Shown here: positions 60,948 through 64,000 of the stretch, piece by piece
Layout: each line of letters opens with the position of its first letter
Numbering within the stretch: position 1 is the first letter of the stretch
NCBI RefSeq assembly: GCF_000383235.1
Contig: NZ_KB910944.1
Location: forward strand, 1 to 64,000
Direction: 5' to 3'
DNA from: Bacillus sp. 123MFChir2
Lineage (GTDB): Bacteria > Bacillota > Bacilli > Bacillales > Bacillaceae_G
Length of the DNA stretch: 64,000 nt
Made by a program: the position numbers and the translations under genes
Notes under the pieces: model-generated
What the model saw: the letters and a program-made list of their open reading frames with translations, nothing else
What the model was told of the DNA's origin: nothing
Database searches by the model: none

Positions 60948-61859
60948 ATGTTAGCTCCGGTTATAATTTTTGTTTACAATCGACCTGAACATACAATAAA
61001 AACAATTGAAGCTTTGGCTAAAAATAAATTAGCAAGAGAATCCACCGTCTTTATTTTTTCTGATGCAGCTAAGAATGAGAACTCTTTGGAAAAGGTAAGA
61101 GCAGTGCGAGAGTATATTGATACTATCGAAGAAAAAAAGTATTTTAAATCACTTACGATTAAGAAGGCAGATATAAATAAAGGACTAGCTAAATCGGTAA
61201 TTGATGGAGTTAGCAAAATTATTAAAGAATATGGAAAAGTAATCGTTTTAGAAGATGATTTAGTAACAACACCTGATTTTTTAACGTATATGAATGATGG
61301 GCTAAATTATTACAATGACTTAGATAAGGTTTGGTCAATCAGTGGGTATAATATACCAATTGCATTTCCTGAAGGCTATAAGAGTGAAATTTATTATTCT
61401 TATAGAGGGTGTAGTTGGGGATGGGCAACATGGAAGAATAGATGGAATCAAGTGGATTGGGATGTAAAAGACTACGCAGAGTTTAAAGGGAGCAGACGCT
61501 TAAGAAATCAATTTAATCGTGGTGGAAGAGACATGGCAAATATGTTAGATGCTCAAATGGAAGGAATCATAGATTCGTGGGCAATCCGTTGGTGCTACAC
61601 ACAATCAAAGAAAGATTTGCTTACTGTATATCCCGTTAAGTCTCGAATAAAAAATATTGGATTAGATGGTTCTGGAACACATAGTGGAATTACATCCCAT
61701 TATGATGTAAAAATTGATGAAACTTTTACGAAATGTAGCTTTGATGACCCAGATTTAAACAAGGATATACTGAAAAATTTTCAGAATCACTATGGTAGCC
61801 GGCTAGGATACTATCTGGTTAAACCAAAACGCTTTATAAAAAAATTATTGAGGGTGTGA
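60948..61859 (+). CDS. GT-A type glycosyltransferase
   Basis: A 303-residue protein. The N-terminus [21 protein letters not shown] and the metal-binding [20 protein letters not shown] fit the GNT-I-like/family 2 GT-A fold; [18 protein letters not shown] is a conserved acceptor-side block of this subgroup. It probably adds a sugar to the repeat unit. ATG 60948 has ATGGAGG upstream. It ends against the UDP-glucose dehydrogenase gene. Confidence 0.82.
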   Translation: MLAPVIIFVYNRPEHTIKTIEALAKNKLARESTVFIFSDAAKNENSLEKVRAVREYIDTIEEKKYFKSLTIKKADINKGLAKSVIDGVSKIIKEYGKVIVLEDDLVTTPDFLTYMNDGLNYYNDLDKVWSISGYNIPIAFPEGYKSEIYYSYRGCSWGWATWKNRWNQVDWDVKDYAEFKGSRRLRNQFNRGGRDMANMLDAQMEGIIDSWAIRWCYTQSKKDLLTVYPVKSRIKNIGLDGSGTHSGITSHYDVKIDETFTKCSFDDPDLNKDILKNFQNHYGSRLGYYLVKPKRFIKKLLRV

Positions 61860-61864
61860 TTGAA

Positions 61865-63031
61865 GTGAAAATCACAATAGCAGGAACAGGTTATGTGGGC
61901 TTATCTAATGCAGTCTTATTAGCTCAACATAATGAGGTAATAGCACTTGATATTATTGAAGAAAAAGTAAATATGATTAATAGTAGGAAATCACCTATTA
62001 TAGATAATGAGATTGAAGAATTCTTAGCAACAAAAGAGTTAAATCTAATTGCTACTACGGATAATTATAAGGCATTCAAAGATGCAGAGTACGTTATTAT
62101 TGCAACACCGACAAATTATGACCCAGATAAAAACTATTTTAATACAAGAACTGTCGAAGCTGTGATTGCTAATGTTTTATCTATTAATCCAGAAGCTATA
62201 ATGATAATTAAATCAACAGTCCCGGTAGGTTATACAGAGAAGGTAAAAGAGAAGTTTGAAACAGATAATATTATTTTCTCACCAGAGTTTTTAAGAGAAG
62301 GTAAGGCTTTATACGATAACTTATACCCTTCACGTATAATTGTTGGTGAAAAATCTGATAGAGCAATGACATTTGCTGATTTACTAGTTCAAGGAGCTGT
62401 TAAAGAAGATATCTCTGTACTGTTTACAAATTCAACTGAAGCAGAAGCGATTAAATTATTTGCTAACACATATCTAGCCATGAGAGTGGCTTTTTTTAAT
62501 GAACTAGATTCATATGCAGAGGTAAGAAGCTTAGATACAAAACAAATTATTGAAGGGGTTGGGCTAGATTCACGAATAGGAAATCACTATAATAACCCGT
62601 CCTTTGGTTATGGTGGCTACTGTCTGCCTAAAGATACGAAACAGTTATTAGCGAATTATGCAGATGTTCCTAATAATATAATGACAGCAATTGTTGATGC
62701 AAATAGAACGAGAAAAGATCATATTGCAGAAATGATTATAAAGAAGAATCCTAAGATTGTGGGTATATATAGGCTTACCATGAAAATGGATTCAGATAAT
62801 TTTAGGCAATCGGCAGTTCAAGGGGTTATGAAGCGTATTAAAGCGAAAGGGATTGAAGTTGTTATATACGAACCAACTCTTGATGAAGAGGCATTTTACA
62901 ATTCTAGAGTAATTAGTGACTTTGAAGAGTTTAAGAGGATAAGTGATGTAATTGTAGCTAATAGATTATCCGATGATTTACGTGAAGTAGAGGATAAGGT
63001 ATATACAAGAGATTTATTTAGTAAAGATTAA
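61865..63031 (+). CDS. ugd: UDP-glucose 6-dehydrogenase
   Basis: A 388-residue nucleotide-sugar dehydrogenase that makes UDP-glucuronate from UDP-glucose by two oxidations. NAD motif [34 protein letters not shown], and the catalytic cysteine in [15 protein letters not shown]. The length corresponds to the short streptococcal type. GTG 61865 has GAGGG ten bases upstream; GTG 61856 lies almost on that site. It implies uronic acid in the polymer, supplied with UDP-glucose by galU. Confidence 0.92.
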   Translation: MKITIAGTGYVGLSNAVLLAQHNEVIALDIIEEKVNMINSRKSPIIDNEIEEFLATKELNLIATTDNYKAFKDAEYVIIATPTNYDPDKNYFNTRTVEAVIANVLSINPEAIMIIKSTVPVGYTEKVKEKFETDNIIFSPEFLREGKALYDNLYPSRIIVGEKSDRAMTFADLLVQGAVKEDISVLFTNSTEAEAIKLFANTYLAMRVAFFNELDSYAEVRSLDTKQIIEGVGLDSRIGNHYNNPSFGYGGYCLPKDTKQLLANYADVPNNIMTAIVDANRTRKDHIAEMIIKKNPKIVGIYRLTMKMDSDNFRQSAVQGVMKRIKAKGIEVVIYEPTLDEEAFYNSRVISDFEEFKRISDVIVANRLSDDLREVEDKVYTRDLFSKD

Positions 63032-63345
63032 AGGGTAAGAAATATGTATAAGTAACTTGGAATTTCGACATATGGATTAGGCAGTAAATGAGCTGGTTAA
63101 ACTAGTCTAATTATGCAAGGTCTATAAATAATTTGTTTAACTTCTATAGAAAGGGAAGGAAGACTCGCTTATGTATAGATTCTTGGTCTCATTATAATAA
63201 ATTTTTAGTAAATGTAATGTTACGGTTTTAAGGGCTTTTGAGTCTTTATATGGATAAAAGTACCATAATCATTTGCGAAAAAACATTCTTGAATTAAATA
63301 AATTGTTGTAGTCTAGTAAAGGCTTTACTTTAGGAGTTGTTTTTA
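63032..63345. other. Gap of about 310 bp before the polymerase-like gene
   Basis: AT-rich, with no open frame carrying a ribosome site and no strong hairpin. The ribosome site TAGGAG of the next gene is at 63331. Confidence 0.4.
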
Positions 63346-64000
63346 TTGGGTATTTCTGAAGTTCATAGCGGTAAAAAAAGTCAAGTATTATATTTTTTAG
63401 CTCTTGTGTTATACTGCCTTAATTTTAGAGGAGAAGGAATTTTTATACCTCTTTTATTGCTACCATTTTTAGTGATGCATCTAGTATTTTATAGATTTAA
63501 TATTAGATATTTTATTATTGTGGGTATAATTATTGCTTTTTCTACTATTTTTACTCTCACAATGAATAGTTACGGGTATATACAGTCAAGCTTCACTTTT
63601 TATTCTTATTTATTATATCCAGTATGCTTATTTATGTTAGGGGAACTTGTTGTAAGAAAAGATGGAGTAAATAAAAAATTAACTTATGCTTCAATTTTTG
63701 GTGTTATTTTTTCTTTTTCGTTATTTTCATTTTTAAGTCTAATGAAAACAATTAATACGTATGGTAGCATAGATGCAGCAATGAAGGCATTAAATGGTCG
63801 TGTAGTTTTAAATTTTTGGAATGACGGTCTTATTAGCGCTACTGGATTTAATACGTATTTGTCATTGGGTTTAATAATACTTCCAACCTGTTTTATGAGT
63901 TTTAAAGAGATGCGTTATGGAAAAATCCTAAAATCATTATGTATCTTATCATTTTTGATTAGCTTGTATGGAATTATCATTTTAGCAAATAGAACAGGTT
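63346..64000 (+). CDS. O-antigen polymerase-like membrane protein (Wzy candidate), cut by the window edge
   Basis: An open frame from TTG 63346, nine bases after TAGGAG, runs without a stop to the window end (218 codons). The product is very hydrophobic, with about six helices, for example FIPLLLLPFLVMHLVFY and YFIIVGIIIAFSTIFTLTM, and ends in SLYGIIILANRTG, a turn often seen in O-antigen ligase/polymerase proteins before the next helix. Wzx is encoded four genes earlier and no other polymerase gene is present, so Wzy is the best guess. C-terminal part not seen. Confidence 0.65.
   Translation, partial: MGISEVHSGKKSQVLYFLALVLYCLNFRGEGIFIPLLLLPFLVMHLVFYRFNIRYFIIVGIIIAFSTIFTLTMNSYGYIQSSFTFYSYLLYPVCLFMLGELVVRKDGVNKKLTYASIFGVIFSFSLFSFLSLMKTINTYGSIDAAMKALNGRVVLNFWNDGLISATGFNTYLSLGLIILPTCFMSFKEMRYGKILKSLCILSFLISLYGIIILANRTG

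Overview
The window is chromosomal DNA of an endospore-forming Bacillus, most likely a Bacillus cereus group member or close relative. Pointers are low G+C, the order ywlE-rpiB-ywlG-glyA-upp-atp, an 11-gene nuo operon without nuoEFG, the murA-spoIID / spoIIQ-spoIIID-mbl sporulation and cell-shape genes, and scattered short interspersed repeats. Protein sequences look diverged from the common B. cereus sequences I know (for example a shortened N-terminal loop in AtpD), so I do not name a species.

Layout. 1-434: tandemly duplicated 243-bp repeat ending at the stop codon of a flavin reductase gene. 435-2547: flavin reductase and DoxX genes with quinone-stress-like operators, then a free-standing PTS IIA protein behind a structured leader. 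2642-6587: ywlE, rpiB, ywlG, glyA, upp. 7032-14617: complete ATP synthase operon (atpZ, atpI, atpB-E-F-H-A-G-D-C), with two repeats sitting just after the atpA and atpG stops. 14627-19466: accessory island with a membrane PAS-GGDEF protein, a decayed MarR gene and an AT-rich ABC exporter pair. 19774-30087: nuoABCDHIJKLMN. 30174-34082: ywzB, ywmB, murA, spoIID. 34206-38904: acyl-CoA ligase, a degenerate-ABC/LytTR regulator and a two-gene ABC transporter with a LytTR-like box in front. 39039-43052: spoIIQ, a 44-aa membrane peptide gene, spoIIID, mbl, a candidate structured RNA, fabZ.

43325-64000 (open at the right edge) is a Wzy-type exopolysaccharide/capsule cluster. It has two BY-kinases around a Wzz co-polymerase, a PHP phosphatase, a candidate EAR antiterminator RNA directly before an intrinsic terminator, galU, a membrane CapD/PglF-type dehydratase, the initiating sugar transferase, a WbuB-like transferase with CapE-CapF-CapG (UDP-N-acetyl-L-fucosamine synthesis), further glycosyltransferases, a flippase, UDP-glucose dehydrogenase and the start of a polymerase-like membrane protein. 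The expected product is a FucNAc- and uronate-containing polysaccharide assembled on undecaprenyl phosphate.

Best candidates for something new: the interleaved A-B-A'-B' RNA between mbl and fabZ; the repeat family that starts within 10 nt of stop codons in sense orientation; the LytTR/ABC module with its 21-bp-spaced ACCGGT cores; and the paired TTTACA-N5-TGTA dyads before the polysaccharide operon.
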